This document shows positions 8,773 to 16,083 of a stretch of DNA of 63,363 bases, one piece after another. The position numbers were made by a program, and so were the translations under genes. The notes under the pieces were generated by a model that was given only the letters and a program-made list of their open reading frames with translations, did no database searches and was not told the origin of the DNA. Numbering within the stretch: the first letter of the stretch is position 1; the number at the start of each line of letters is the position of its first letter. Source of the stretch: an uncultured Clostridia bacterium (GTDB lineage Bacteria; Bacillota; Clostridia; Oscillospirales; Oscillospiraceae). The DNA lies in NCBI GenBank assembly GCA_937890525.1, contig CALADI010000008.1, forward strand, positions 1-63,363, given 5' to 3'.

Positions 8773-10131
8773 TTATTTCTCTTCTTCCAAAAATTCGTCC
8801 AGCACGCGCTCCATGTGCATCCCCCTGCTTCCCTTAAACAGCAGCACATCCCCCGGCTTTGCCACACGCTTGAGGGTGCGGATCAAGTTCTGACGGTCAT
8901 CAAAAGCTTGGGATCTACCCCCCAGCAGACCGCCGGTAATGGCGCCTTCCACCATTTTAGAGCCATTGGGGCCGTAGGCCAGCAGGTAATCCGCACGCTC
9001 GGCGGCGATCCTGCCCACGCGGTAATGCTCAGCCTGTGCATTGACGCCCAGTTCCAGCATCTCGCCCAGAACTGCGATCTTTCTGCCCTTCTGATTGCCC
9101 AGAACCTGAAGCGCTGCGTCCATGGACTCAGGCCCGGCATTGTAGCAGTCCTTGATGATGAGGAACCGGTCGGTATGGATCATCTCCTGACGACCGGACA
9201 TATTCTGGAATCGGGCAAGCCCCTGCACGATATGCTCCGGAGTGACCCCCATCCGCAGTCCCACGGTGATGGCCGCAAGGGCATCCGGGACGAAGTGGTT
9301 GCCCTCCACAGGAATGCTCACATCGAACTGCGCGTCAGCGGTCTCTACATGGAATCCGGTCTGTCCGCCCTCCATGCGGATCTCGCTGCCCCGCACCTGT
9401 GCCTCCGGGTTCATGGTAGCGAACCATGTGCAGGGTTTGCTCACTCTGCGTACCTTCCACAGCATCCGGTCATCGGCGTTCAAGACGACCTCCCCATCCG
9501 GGCGCAGCCCTTCCAGGATCTCCAGTTTCGCCTGCAAGATCCCCTCTTGGGATCCCAAATGCTCAATGTGCATGGTGCCGATGTTGACGATCACCGCCAC
9601 ATCCGGCTGGGCAATGGAGGAAAGATGCGCCATCTCCCGGAAATGGTTCATGCCCATTTCCAGCACCGCCACTTCAGTCTGCTCCGGCATGGCCAGAATT
9701 GCCATAGGCATACCGATGTCATTGTTGTGGTTGACCGGTGTCTTGCCCGTGCGGAAGGTGGTCTCCAGAATAGAAGCGATCATCTCCTTAGTGGTGGACT
9801 TACCCACCGAGCCGGTGACCCCCACCACCTTCATACCCAGACGGTTCCGCTCTCCCCGGGCAATCGCCCCCAGCGCCGCTCTGGGATCTTCCACCACAAT
9901 GGCGGGGTAATCCCCGTCACAATGGCTGCACAGCACCGCTGCGGCATTCTTTTCCAGCGCGGCAGGGATGAATTCATGTCCGTCCCGGGCGCCCTGAAGC
10001 GCCACGAACAGCTCGCCGCCCTTCATATTTCTGGTGTCGTTGGATGCCCCATAAAAGGTCACATCCTTGTATTTCGGATCGATCCTGCCGCCACACCATG
10101 CGGCAGCCTGCTCCAATGTGATTCTTCCCAT
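8773..10131 (-). CDS. murF: UDP-MurNAc-tripeptide--D-Ala-D-Ala ligase MurF
   Basis: MurF adds D-Ala-D-Ala to UDP-MurNAc-tripeptide, the last cytoplasmic step before MraY. The 452-residue protein has the Mur-ligase P-loop GVTGSVGKSTTKEM, the central MGMNHFREM motif and the C-terminal DCYNAGPESMDAAL motif that distinguishes MurF from MurC, D and E. Its start codon follows the murE stop by one base, with GGAGATAAC providing the Shine-Dalgarno inside the stop region of murE. Confidence 0.96.
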   Translation of the reverse strand: MGRITLEQAAAWCGGRIDPKYKDVTFYGASNDTRNMKGGELFVALQGARDGHEFIPAALEKNAAAVLCSHCDGDYPAIVVEDPRAALGAIARGERNRLGMKVVGVTGSVGKSTTKEMIASILETTFRTGKTPVNHNNDIGMPMAILAMPEQTEVAVLEMGMNHFREMAHLSSIAQPDVAVIVNIGTMHIEHLGSQEGILQAKLEILEGLRPDGEVVLNADDRMLWKVRRVSKPCTWFATMNPEAQVRGSEIRMEGGQTGFHVETADAQFDVSIPVEGNHFVPDALAAITVGLRMGVTPEHIVQGLARFQNMSGRQEMIHTDRFLIIKDCYNAGPESMDAALQVLGNQKGRKIAVLGEMLELGVNAQAEHYRVGRIAAERADYLLAYGPNGSKMVEGAITGGLLGGRSQAFDDRQNLIRTLKRVAKPGDVLLFKGSRGMHMERVLDEFLEEEK

Positions 10132-10132
10132 G

Positions 10133-11584
10133 TTATCTCCTCATCTGTGCCAAACAGTCGGCAACCTCTTCCCGCTCGTCCAAGTGGTGCTTTTCCGTGC
10201 CGATCTGCTGGTATGTCTCGTGACCCTTGCCTGCCAGCACAATGATGTCATCCCGCCGGGCAAGCTCCATGGCACAGCGGATGGCGCTGCGCCGGTCTGT
10301 AACGATCTGATAATTCTGCGCCGACTCTGCAACCCCCGCCACAATATCGGCAATGATCTTCTCCGGGGACTCGGTTCGGGGATTGTCCGATGTGATGATG
10401 GCCAGATCTGCAAGCTCCGTTCCGATCCTGCCCATAATGGGGCGCTTGAGCGGGTCCCGGTCACCGCCGCAGCCGAACACCACGATCAGCCGTCCCTTGC
10501 AGAAGCCACGGACTGCCCGCAGCACATTTTCCAGCCCGTCAGGGGTATGGGCATAGTCGATCAGCACGGTGAAATCCGTTCCCGGTGTGGGAACCACCTC
10601 CACTCTGCCCTTGACCCCCGGGGCATCTGCCAGCGCCGGAGCCGCTTCCTTCAGGGGGATCCCCAGCGCCGTGGTCAGCCCCAGCACCGTCAGCGCATTG
10701 TAAACTGAAAATCTGCCGGGCACTCCCAGACGGACCGGGGATACCTCTTCGCAGAATACCGCATCAAAGCTGACTCCGTCGGCATTCAGATTGATATTCT
10801 CCGCCGCCAGATCCGCCGGCTGTTCGATGCCGGTGGTCAGCACCGGGCACGCAGCGGTCTGAAGCATCCGGGGCGCATAAGGATCATCTGCATTGATCAC
10901 CGCCCGGTCACATCTTCTGAACAGCTCCGCCTTGGTGTCGCAGTAATCCTCCATGGTCTTGTGGAAATCCAGATGATCCTCAGTCAGATTGGTAAAGCCC
11001 GCCACATCGAATCGAAGTCCGCCGATCCGCTCCAGCGCAATCGCATGGGAAGATACCTCCATCACCACATGGGTGCAGCCTGCATCCCGCATTTGCGCAA
11101 ACAAGCCCTGCAATTCAAAACTCTCCGGGGTGGTTCGCTCCGTGGGGATCACCCTGTCGCCCACCATGTTCGCCATGGTGCCGATGAGCCCAACTTTGGC
11201 TCCCACCGTCCGCTCCAGCACATGCTTCAGCAGCAGCGTCACAGAGGTCTTTCCATTGGTGCCCGTAACACCGATCACCTTCATCCCCCGCGCCGGATCT
11301 CCATAGAAATTCCGACCGATCAGCGCCAGCGCCAGCCGATCCGACGGCACCAGCACATAGGGGATATCCCCCTCCGGCTTTTTTGCCGTGACCACCGCCG
11401 CTGCGCCCTTTTCCAGCGCTGTGGGGATAAAGCGGTTGCCGTCGGAAGCAAACCCCGTCACCGCCACAAACAGGCTGTTCTTGCTTACTTTTCTGGAATC
11501 ATATGTTACCGAGTCGATCTCCGTCTCCGGGTCCACATTGGATCCGAGGATCTCGATCCCCGCCAAAAGCTCTTTTAACCGCAT
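10133..11584 (-). CDS. murE: UDP-MurNAc-L-Ala-D-Glu--meso-DAP ligase MurE
   Basis: MurE adds the third stem-peptide residue. The 483-residue protein has the ATP-binding GVTGTNGKTSVTLL loop and the active-site region EVSSHAIALERI. The C-terminal DNPRTESPEKI signature is the motif that selects meso-diaminopimelate (lysine-type enzymes differ here), so this cell wall is predicted to be the meso-DAP type. It sits 20 bases after the transpeptidase gene and one base before murF. Confidence 0.95.
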   Translation of the reverse strand: MRLKELLAGIEILGSNVDPETEIDSVTYDSRKVSKNSLFVAVTGFASDGNRFIPTALEKGAAAVVTAKKPEGDIPYVLVPSDRLALALIGRNFYGDPARGMKVIGVTGTNGKTSVTLLLKHVLERTVGAKVGLIGTMANMVGDRVIPTERTTPESFELQGLFAQMRDAGCTHVVMEVSSHAIALERIGGLRFDVAGFTNLTEDHLDFHKTMEDYCDTKAELFRRCDRAVINADDPYAPRMLQTAACPVLTTGIEQPADLAAENINLNADGVSFDAVFCEEVSPVRLGVPGRFSVYNALTVLGLTTALGIPLKEAAPALADAPGVKGRVEVVPTPGTDFTVLIDYAHTPDGLENVLRAVRGFCKGRLIVVFGCGGDRDPLKRPIMGRIGTELADLAIITSDNPRTESPEKIIADIVAGVAESAQNYQIVTDRRSAIRCAMELARRDDIIVLAGKGHETYQQIGTEKHHLDEREEVADCLAQMRR

Positions 11585-11604
11585 GGTATTCTCCTTTGAT
11601 CGTA

Positions 11605-13947
11605 CTAATCACGGGCGTCCAAATCCGCAAACCGGATGCGGACGATACTGCCCCTTGCGAGCCGTGTCCCCGGCAGGGGGTCTTGGGTCTGCACCCGCAG
11701 AGGGCGTGTCAGATCCGAATTGCCGTCGGGCAGCAGGCAGACGCCCCCGGCTCCTGCGGCATCCGCCGCTTCCGCCACCGTCATCCCACGAAGATCCGGT
11801 ACGGTGGTCATGCCGTCATCCGGCGCTTCCTGAAGGTAGGCGATCATCTGACTGCCGCCTTGCAGGCTTTCTGCCGGCTTGGGGAGTTGGTCTATCACCA
11901 CTTCTCCCTCACCGCTGAAGATGACCTCCAGCGGAAGATCCTTGATCTTCTGCTGCACTTCCTTGACGGTCAGCCCGGAAAGATCCGGCACCCGGATCTG
12001 CTGCGCCGAGGGATCTTCCGGATCATACACCTTCGACACCTGAAGATAGGGCAGGATGTCCGCCAGAATGGCGCCCACGGTGGGTGCCGCCATGACACCG
12101 CCGGATATATAGATGCCCGTCTCCCGGGAAGGTGTATCCAACGCTACTAATATAATATACCGCGGATCGTCCATCGGCGCAATCCCTACAAATGAAACGA
12201 TTTTGTCTTGGACTCTCTGACCGTTCTCATCAAATATGTCAATTTTTTCACTGGTTCCCGTCTTACCGCCCACTCTATACCCCAAAACTGTGGCATTTTT
12301 GGCAGTTCCTTCCGTTACCACCGATTCGATCATGGCCCGCATGGTGTCAGAAGTCTGCTGTGAGATCACCCGGCGCAGCATCTTCGGCTGCCGCTGCACC
12401 AAGATATTCCCCTGTTCGTCCAGCACCTCGGATACCACATAGGGCTCCATCAAACGCCCGCCATTGACCACCGCCGACACCGCCCGGACAAGCTGCAGCG
12501 GCGTGACTTTGAAGGTCTGACCGAATGAGCCGGAAGTAAGGGATGCAGTCCCCCATTTGTCGGTGTCCGTGATCAACTCCTTGCTGAAAAAAACGCCGGC
12601 GCTTTCGCCTGCCAAGTCGATTCCCGTCTTTTCCAATATGCCAAAGTCCTTCACATACTGGTAAAACCGCTCTCCGCCCAACTTCAGACCGATGTGGGCA
12701 AAGGCCAGATTGCAGGAATTCTGCAGCGCCTGCGCCGTAGTCTGTGTGCCGTGCCCCCGAGCGCGCCAGCAATGCAGCAATTGGGAGCGCCCCGGGATCT
12801 GCTCTGCGCCGGAACAGGAAAAGGTGGTATTCAGATCCACCGCGCCGCAGTCAATGGCTGCCGCCAAGGTGATGGTCTTGAAGGTCGATCCCGGCTCATA
12901 CCCATCGGACAGACAGCGGTTGCGCCATTGCTTCAGCCGTGCATCTACCAGGCTTTTTCGGTAGATTTCCCTGCCCTGTTCGTATTCCGGGGAGCCTTGG
13001 GGATGGGTCAGATATTCCATACGCTGCATCTCGATCTGCTGCGCCAGATTCAAATCTCCCAGTTCCAAATAATGGTTGGGATCATAGCCCCCCAGCGTTG
13101 CCATGGCAAGGATCTGACCGGTATTCACATCCATCACCATGCCGAATGCGCCGTTTTGCACATCATATTGGTCGATGGCCTGCTGCATGCGGCTCTCTAA
13201 ACACGCCTGCACCGTCATATCCAAGGTGGTGACGATGCTGTTTCCCTTTTGCCCTTCCAGATACCGCTCCACGCTGTAAGGCATATCCATTTCGTTGTTG
13301 CCTTTCGTGGTGCTGACCCGGCTTGCCTGCCCGGATAGATATCGGTCGTAGCTGGCTTCGATCCCCTCTGCCCCTTGATTGGAGGCATTGGTAAAGCCGA
13401 TCACCTGACCGGCAAGGCTGTGGTAGGGGTAATATCTCTGGGTATTCGGTTCCAGATGGATGCCGCAGATCCCCGTGCGGTTGATGTAGTCCCGCACTTG
13501 GGACGCCTGCTCCGTGTCGATCCGATCCCGGATCAGATGGTAGCGCATAGATCGGTCGTTGGCCAGCTTCAGGATCTTCTCCTCCGGCACATCCAGAATA
13601 TCGCTCAGCGCTTTCGTCATATCCTGCAGGTCTGCACCGGTTTGGTGCAGTTCTCTGGGATCAATGTATACATTCTCCACAGACCGGGAAGCGGCAAGCA
13701 CATTCATATTCCGGTCGTAGATATCTCCCCGCTCCGGGGTGATGGAGGTGGAGCGGGACTGATTGCTCAGCGCCAGCGCCGCATAGCGGTCATATTGTGT
13801 CACCATCAGCGAAAACAACTGGACAATCACCGGCACAAATGCCGCCGCCCCCAGCAGCGCCATGACCACCTTCATCCGGCGCTGCTGACCGGAATCCGCC
13901 CGTATGCGGCTGTATGTTCGTTTTTTCTTCCCCTGTGATCCATGCAT
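11605..13947 (-). CDS. Class B penicillin-binding protein (FtsI/SpoVD-like) with PASTA domains
   Basis: This 780-residue bitopic transpeptidase cross-links septal peptidoglycan. A basic N-terminus and one membrane helix (near residues 25-50) are followed by the dimerisation region with RGDIYDRN. The transpeptidase domain has STFK at 354-357, SCN (near 409) and KTG (GGKTGTSEK). Two PASTA repeats follow (IRVPDLSGLTVKEV and TTVPDLRGMTVAEA). The position next to murE is shared by vegetative PBP2B and sporulation SpoVD of Bacillus, and I cannot say which role applies. The ATG at 13947 has AAGGAGG ten bases upstream. Confidence 0.93.
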   Translation of the reverse strand: MHGSQGKKKRTYSRIRADSGQQRRMKVVMALLGAAAFVPVIVQLFSLMVTQYDRYAALALSNQSRSTSITPERGDIYDRNMNVLAASRSVENVYIDPRELHQTGADLQDMTKALSDILDVPEEKILKLANDRSMRYHLIRDRIDTEQASQVRDYINRTGICGIHLEPNTQRYYPYHSLAGQVIGFTNASNQGAEGIEASYDRYLSGQASRVSTTKGNNEMDMPYSVERYLEGQKGNSIVTTLDMTVQACLESRMQQAIDQYDVQNGAFGMVMDVNTGQILAMATLGGYDPNHYLELGDLNLAQQIEMQRMEYLTHPQGSPEYEQGREIYRKSLVDARLKQWRNRCLSDGYEPGSTFKTITLAAAIDCGAVDLNTTFSCSGAEQIPGRSQLLHCWRARGHGTQTTAQALQNSCNLAFAHIGLKLGGERFYQYVKDFGILEKTGIDLAGESAGVFFSKELITDTDKWGTASLTSGSFGQTFKVTPLQLVRAVSAVVNGGRLMEPYVVSEVLDEQGNILVQRQPKMLRRVISQQTSDTMRAMIESVVTEGTAKNATVLGYRVGGKTGTSEKIDIFDENGQRVQDKIVSFVGIAPMDDPRYIILVALDTPSRETGIYISGGVMAAPTVGAILADILPYLQVSKVYDPEDPSAQQIRVPDLSGLTVKEVQQKIKDLPLEVIFSGEGEVVIDQLPKPAESLQGGSQMIAYLQEAPDDGMTTVPDLRGMTVAEAADAAGAGGVCLLPDGNSDLTRPLRVQTQDPLPGTRLARGSIVRIRFADLDARD

Positions 13948-14050
13948 CCCCTGCCGGCCTCCTTATCCCACAATAGTCATAGATGGGCAGCAAGCAAACC
14001 TTACCGCCCATCATCGCTTCTGATGCTATTGTATTGGCCGAGACCTTCGG

Positions 14051-14518
14051 TTATGCAAACAGCTCTTTCAGCTGATCGATCCATTGTTCCCAAACAGAGC
14101 GCTCCTGCTGCTCCGGCTGAGGCAGACGGATCTGCATATGCTGAGCCTGCTCTCTGGGGATCATGCCCATGCTGACTGCGGCAGATTCCACCGCCTTCAG
14201 ATCATAGCTGTCCTGATAGACAAGCTGAAGCCGCTCGTTTTCCTCCTGTAACACCTGAACGGAGGTCTGCGCCTGTGCGATCTTGTTCTCCGTTATGGTG
14301 AGCCGCACGACCCCCGCCAGCATACACACCAGCATGACCAAAGCTGCCGCCGTGCCCAACACCGCAATGGTATCGATCTGAGCAGACGCCTTGCGCCGGG
14401 GTGAGCGCTTCGGCACCACCATCTTCTCTTGATTTTTCTGGATCCGGCGCTCCACCGCCTTTGCCGCGGAACCGTCGGAATAATATCGCACATATTCTAT
14501 TTCCGGTTTCCGTGTCAT
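14051..14518 (-). CDS. ftsL: FtsL-like septum formation protein
   Basis: This 155-residue protein has a basic cytoplasmic N-terminus (KRSPRRKASAQ), one membrane helix at about residues 50-72, and an extracytoplasmic coiled coil (TSVQVLQEENERLQLVYQ). This is the FtsL/DivIC layout, and the place between rsmH and the septal PBP is the usual place of ftsL. Sequence similarity in this family is low, so the call depends on topology and position. The C-terminal end is extended by a Gln-rich tail ending WIDQLKELFA. A 103-base gap separates it from the PBP gene. Confidence 0.75.
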   Translation of the reverse strand: MTRKPEIEYVRYYSDGSAAKAVERRIQKNQEKMVVPKRSPRRKASAQIDTIAVLGTAAALVMLVCMLAGVVRLTITENKIAQAQTSVQVLQEENERLQLVYQDSYDLKAVESAAVSMGMIPREQAQHMQIRLPQPEQQERSVWEQWIDQLKELFA

Positions 14519-14539
14519 GGGGATCTCTCTTCCTTCTAA

Positions 14540-15475
14540 TTATATCTTCTCACATACCCGCAGCTTTGCGCTCCGGGCTCTGGGATTGCGCTGAAGCTCC
14601 TCCTCCGAGGAGACGATGGGCTTTTTGCTCACCAGCTTCACCTTGGGCGTCTTTCCGCAGACGCACACCGGGAACTCCGGGGGGCAGGTACAGCCCTTGG
14701 CCGCAGAAGCCATGGCGTTCTTCACGATCCGATCCTCCAGCGAATGGAAGGTGATGATCGCCAGTCTGCCGCCGCTGTTCAGCTTGGAAATTGCGGCGTC
14801 CATGACACGGGAGACTGCCCCCAGTTCATCGTTCACCGCAATGCGGATGGCCTGAAAGCTCCGCTTTGCCGGATGCTGCTTCTCCCGCAATGCCTGCGGC
14901 GGCATTGCCGAGCGGATCACATCCACCAATTCCAATGTGGTTTCGATGGGGCGCTCCGCCCGCCGCCGGTCAATGGCCGATGCGATCTGGGGGGCATAGC
15001 GCTCCTCACCATATTCATATAAGATCCTTCGCAGTTCCTCTCTGGGCCAGAGGTTGACCACCTCATAGGCGGTCAGAGTATCCTGCGAATTCATTCGCAT
15101 ATCCAGCGGAGCATCTGCCATATAAGAAAACCCTCGCTCCGCTTCGTCAAGCTGAGGGCTGGACACGCCCAGATCCAGCAGAATGCCGTCCACGCCGTTG
15201 ATGCCCAGTTCATCCAACACCTGATCCACACGGCTGAAGTTGGAGTGGACCAGCGTGACCCGATCGCTGTAAGGGGCAAGCCGCTCTGATGCAGCCTTCA
15301 ACGCCTTGGGATCCCGGTCAATGCCGATGAGCCGCCCTGTTGTCAGCCGCTGAACGATCTGGCTGGAGTGACCAGCGCCTCCCAGCGTACCGTCCACATA
15401 GGTGCCATCCGGCTTGATGCACAGCGCTTGGATACACTCTTCCAGCAGCACCGATACATGATGAAATTCCGTCAC
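14540..15475 (-). CDS. rsmH: 16S rRNA (cytosine1402-N4)-methyltransferase RsmH
   Basis: RsmH methylates N4 of C1402 in the ribosomal decoding centre. The 311-residue protein has the family N-terminus HVSVLLEECIQAL, the SAM motif DGTLGGAGHS and the LLDLGVSSPQLD block. The C-terminus has FHSLEDRIVKN and the cysteine-containing segment preceding KPIVSSEEE. The start is GTG at 15475, overlapping the mraZ stop as GTGA. rsmI, whose product methylates the 2'-O of the same base, is also in this window at about 19.5 kb. Confidence 0.96.
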   Translation of the reverse strand: MTEFHHVSVLLEECIQALCIKPDGTYVDGTLGGAGHSSQIVQRLTTGRLIGIDRDPKALKAASERLAPYSDRVTLVHSNFSRVDQVLDELGINGVDGILLDLGVSSPQLDEAERGFSYMADAPLDMRMNSQDTLTAYEVVNLWPREELRRILYEYGEERYAPQIASAIDRRRAERPIETTLELVDVIRSAMPPQALREKQHPAKRSFQAIRIAVNDELGAVSRVMDAAISKLNSGGRLAIITFHSLEDRIVKNAMASAAKGCTCPPEFPVCVCGKTPKVKLVSKKPIVSSEEELQRNPRARSAKLRVCEKI

Positions 15476-15909
15476 AGTCCAATCGCCTCCAGAGATGCCA
15501 GTAGTTTTTCCGGGGTCAGGGATTCCTTCTCAAATGCGCTGTATTCCTGCGCATCCCAGATCTCCGCCTGACCTGCCCGTCCCACGATCATCACATCCCG
15601 CCGGATCCCCGCATATTCCATCAGAGAAGGGGTTAGGGTGAAGCGATTCTGCTTGTCGGGAACACATTCACAGGCAAAAATAAACAGGAGTCCCGTGGCG
15701 CCGGATTTTTGAGACAGAGGCAGCTGGTCGTACTGGTCGCAGATCCTCTGCCACCCTTCGGCGGTATACAGCGTGAGACAGCGGCGGCCGCCGTTGACCC
15801 CAATGGTCACATAGAAGGTCGCACCTACATCCGCCCGCAGCTTTGCCGGGACGAACAGCCGGTTCTTATCATCCAGCTTTGCAGGATACTTGCCGATCAA
15901 CCGTCTCAC
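15472..15909 (-). CDS. mraZ: Transcriptional regulator MraZ
   Basis: MraZ is an AbrB-fold regulator of the dcw operon. It has two tandem domains, with the signature YPAKLDDKNRLFVPAKLR near the N-terminus and DKQNRFTLTPSLMEYAG in the second half. I start it at the GTG at 15909, giving 145 residues, the normal family length. GGAG lies five bases upstream. A longer frame to 15984 is open, but its start would fall inside the -35 box and its extra codons are the MraZ-box repeats themselves. It overlaps rsmH by GTGA. By analogy with other species it should repress its own operon through those repeats. Confidence 0.93.
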   Translation of the reverse strand: MRRLIGKYPAKLDDKNRLFVPAKLRADVGATFYVTIGVNGGRRCLTLYTAEGWQRICDQYDQLPLSQKSGATGLLFIFACECVPDKQNRFTLTPSLMEYAGIRRDVMIVGRAGQAEIWDAQEYSAFEKESLTPEKLLASLEAIGL

Positions 15910-15951
15910 CTCTGCTCCAAAATGCTCCACTTTGCTCCATTTTTGCTCCAC
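15910..15951 (-). promoter_or_regulatory. MraZ box: four TGGAGCA repeats
   Basis: On the minus strand TGGAGCA occurs four times, with starts 11, 10 and 10 bases apart; two copies are preceded by G (GTGGAGCA). Direct GTGG(A/T)G-type repeats on a 10-bp helical period are the known MraZ operator in Mollicutes and Bacillus. Here they cover the predicted transcription start and the mraZ leader, and the last repeat supplies the GGAG used as Shine-Dalgarno. Confidence 0.88.
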
Positions 15952-15955
15952 AATC

Positions 15956-15984
15956 AGTATACCTTGCATTTTCAAAAAATGCAA
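15956..15984 (-). promoter_or_regulatory. mraZ/dcw operon promoter
   Basis: Minus-strand -35 TTGCAT (15979-15984) and -10 TATACT (15956-15961) are 17 bp apart. The predicted start of transcription is near 15949, within the first MraZ repeat, so bound MraZ would block RNA polymerase. Confidence 0.82.
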
Positions 15985-16040
15985 CGATAAATTTCCATTT
16001 TCTTTTGGATTTTTCCGTATAAATCCCTACTTTTCCATAA

Positions 16041-16062
16041 TTTTAGAACATTCGTTCTAAAA
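16041..16062. promoter_or_regulatory. LexA-box-like palindrome upstream of mraZ
   Basis: The minus-strand core GAACGAATGTTC lies in a 22-bp imperfect palindrome flanked by TTTTA/TAAAA. Its central 14 bases match the Bacillus LexA consensus CGAACRNRYGTTYC at all but the two outermost positions. It lies between clpC and mraZ, about 57 bp upstream of the -35 box of the main mraZ promoter. A second possible promoter, TTTGAT (16062-16067) with TAAAAT (16040-16045) at 16 bp, would place the palindrome in its spacer. It lacks the GC stem and T-run of a terminator. Confidence 0.5.
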
Positions 16063-16083
16063 TCAAAGCAGAATTCTACACAG

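Noticed and set aside
15910..15984. Longer mraZ start at 15984
   Set aside because: It would begin in the -35 box and translate the operator repeats; family length and Shine-Dalgarno support 15909.
16041..16062. The palindrome after clpC as an intrinsic terminator
   Set aside because: The stem is AT-rich with two mismatches and has no U-tract; a regulatory site fits better.
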